This document shows, piece after piece, positions 63,457 to 64,000 of a DNA stretch of 64,000 nt (its first letter is position 1; each line of letters begins with the position of its first letter). The DNA lies in the NCBI RefSeq assembly GCF_000012505.1, contig NC_007513.1:1426001-1490000 (forward strand), given 5' to 3'. Position numbers and translations under genes: made by a program. The DNA is from Synechococcus sp. CC9902 (GTDB lineage: Bacteria > Cyanobacteriota > Cyanobacteriia > PCC-6307 > Cyanobiaceae). Under the pieces are notes generated by a model. It worked only from the letters and a program-made list of their open reading frames with translations. It did no database searches and was not told the DNA's origin.

Positions 63457-63884
63457 TCCTTCGTACCCGGATTCGTTTCAGCCCGCAGCACCACAAAACG
63501 ACCCGCCAATCCGAGACTTAAGACCTCCACCTCCGGCAGACTCAAACCCGGCAACAACGTCTCAGCTTCAAGTTGAGTGACATAAAAGCTGCCGATTCCG
63601 AAGTTCCAACGCGTTGTGAAGCGACCGGCCAAATCAGCAAGAGCCCCTCGCTGCGATGTCACCAGAGCGGAACAATCTTTGACCCATAACCGCAGCAACA
63701 TCGATAACGCGTTTTCGTCGCAGAGTTCTGCAGTAGCGAGAAGCACCAACTGATCACCGGCATGGGCTTCGTAATCATCAAAGGACGGGTTGGTCCAAAT
63801 GAGCGCCAGAGCCCCAGCGACACCAAAGCTCGCCGCCAGCAATGCCGTGACGGGCGGATGCTGACGTGTGAAAAAGCGGGACAC
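63453..63884 (-). CDS. DUF4359-like membrane-anchored hypothetical protein
   Basis: 143 residues. One N-terminal hydrophobic helix (PPVTALLAASFGVAGALALIW) then TNPSFDDYEAHAGDQLVLLA and a Cys pair (ELCDENALSM, KDCSALV). Matches the general outline of DUF4359 proteins in cyanobacteria, a family with a signal-like helix and a soluble domain. Function unknown. Overlaps the amidohydrolase start by 4 nt. Confidence 0.6.
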   Translation of the reverse strand: MSRFFTRQHPPVTALLAASFGVAGALALIWTNPSFDDYEAHAGDQLVLLATAELCDENALSMLLRLWVKDCSALVTSQRGALADLAGRFTTRWNFGIGSFYVTQLEAETLLPGLSLPEVEVLSLGLAGRFVVLRAETNPGTKE

Positions 63885-63926
63885 TTGGTGAGCCGTGGCA
63901 CGAATTGGTAGATTCTTACCGACACG

Positions 63927-63999
63927 GCGGGTGTCGCCAAGTGGTTAAGGCAGCGGCTTGTGGTGCCGCCATCCGGGGGTTCGAATCCCCTCATCCGCC
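63927..63999 (+). tRNA. tRNA-His (GTG)
   Basis: 73 nt with the extra G-1 base at 63927 opposite C73. GCGGGTG pairs with CATCCGC (63992-63998). The anticodon loop TTGTGGT has GTG. D-arm TCGCCAAGTGGTTAAGG and T-arm GGTTCGAATCC are normal. It lies at the window edge, and the CCA end is beyond view. Confidence 0.95.
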
Positions 64000-64000
64000 C

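Overview
The window looks like a chromosome segment of a marine picocyanobacterium, most likely a marine Synechococcus (alpha-cyanobacterium). The reasons are the mix of genes: a nickel superoxide dismutase with its maturation protease and a nearby Ni transporter-like gene, the ARC6-like division protein ZipN/Ftn2, a CpcS/CpeS-type phycobilin lyase, a long cyanobacterial-type ThiE, several cyanobacterial DUF families (DUF3122, DUF3611, DUF1517), and dense gene packing with many 1-4 nt start/stop overlaps. I cannot name the strain from sequence alone.

Positions 1-2114 hold small, mostly uncharacterised genes (a truncated monooxygenase-like gene, a tautomerase, short hypotheticals). Positions 2115-6855 form a genomic island in a tRNA-Ala(GGC) gene. 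An intact tRNA lies at 6803-6875 and a 53-nt copy of its 3' part, with one mismatch, lies at 2115-2167. Between them are an overlapping four-gene operon of unknown function, an AT-rich methyltransferase, an HTH-like small protein and a tyrosine integrase broken by two frameshifts and one stop. This island is the best candidate for a poorly described system. One of its genes shares an identical 62-nt stretch with a gene just outside the island.

From 6938 to about 39.7 kb the content is core chromosome: lexA with a likely SOS operator on its own promoter, argF, ftsH, an HMCES/YedK-type protein, an ion channel, ribD, an AraC-type regulator, a GH116 glycosidase, a sulfotransferase, cobL, a nadK/degenerate response regulator/DUF192 operon, a secreted propeller plus outer-membrane barrel pair, pheS, surE, ribF, thiE, thiS, larB, a fused trmD-ispF, a bilin lyase, a PhyH-type dioxygenase, era, an acetolactate decarboxylase with an N-terminal ribbon-helix-helix-like segment, a BI-1 protein, phoH (with no canonical start codon) and rpsP.

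From 39.8 kb to the end come ffh with a repeat-expanded tail, zipN, pdhA, a group 2 sigma factor, mnmA, lnt, an FKBP, sodN, sodX, cax, a Ni/Co transporter-like gene, trpC, lpd, an rRNA/tRNA methylase, two tRNA-Leu genes, murA, argD, folC, a pentapeptide-repeat lumen-type protein, a glycolate-oxidase-like flavoprotein, a deaminase-like amidohydrolase, a DUF4359-like protein and a tRNA-His at the right edge. Functional themes are nickel use (sodN, sodX, transporter, larB), pyruvate/acetolactate metabolism (pdhA, lpd, budA-like), cofactor synthesis (ribD, ribF, thiE, thiS, nadK, cobL, folC) and translation/RNA modification (trmD, mnmA, rpsP, pheS, era, ffh). No CRISPR array, insertion sequence or rRNA operon was seen.
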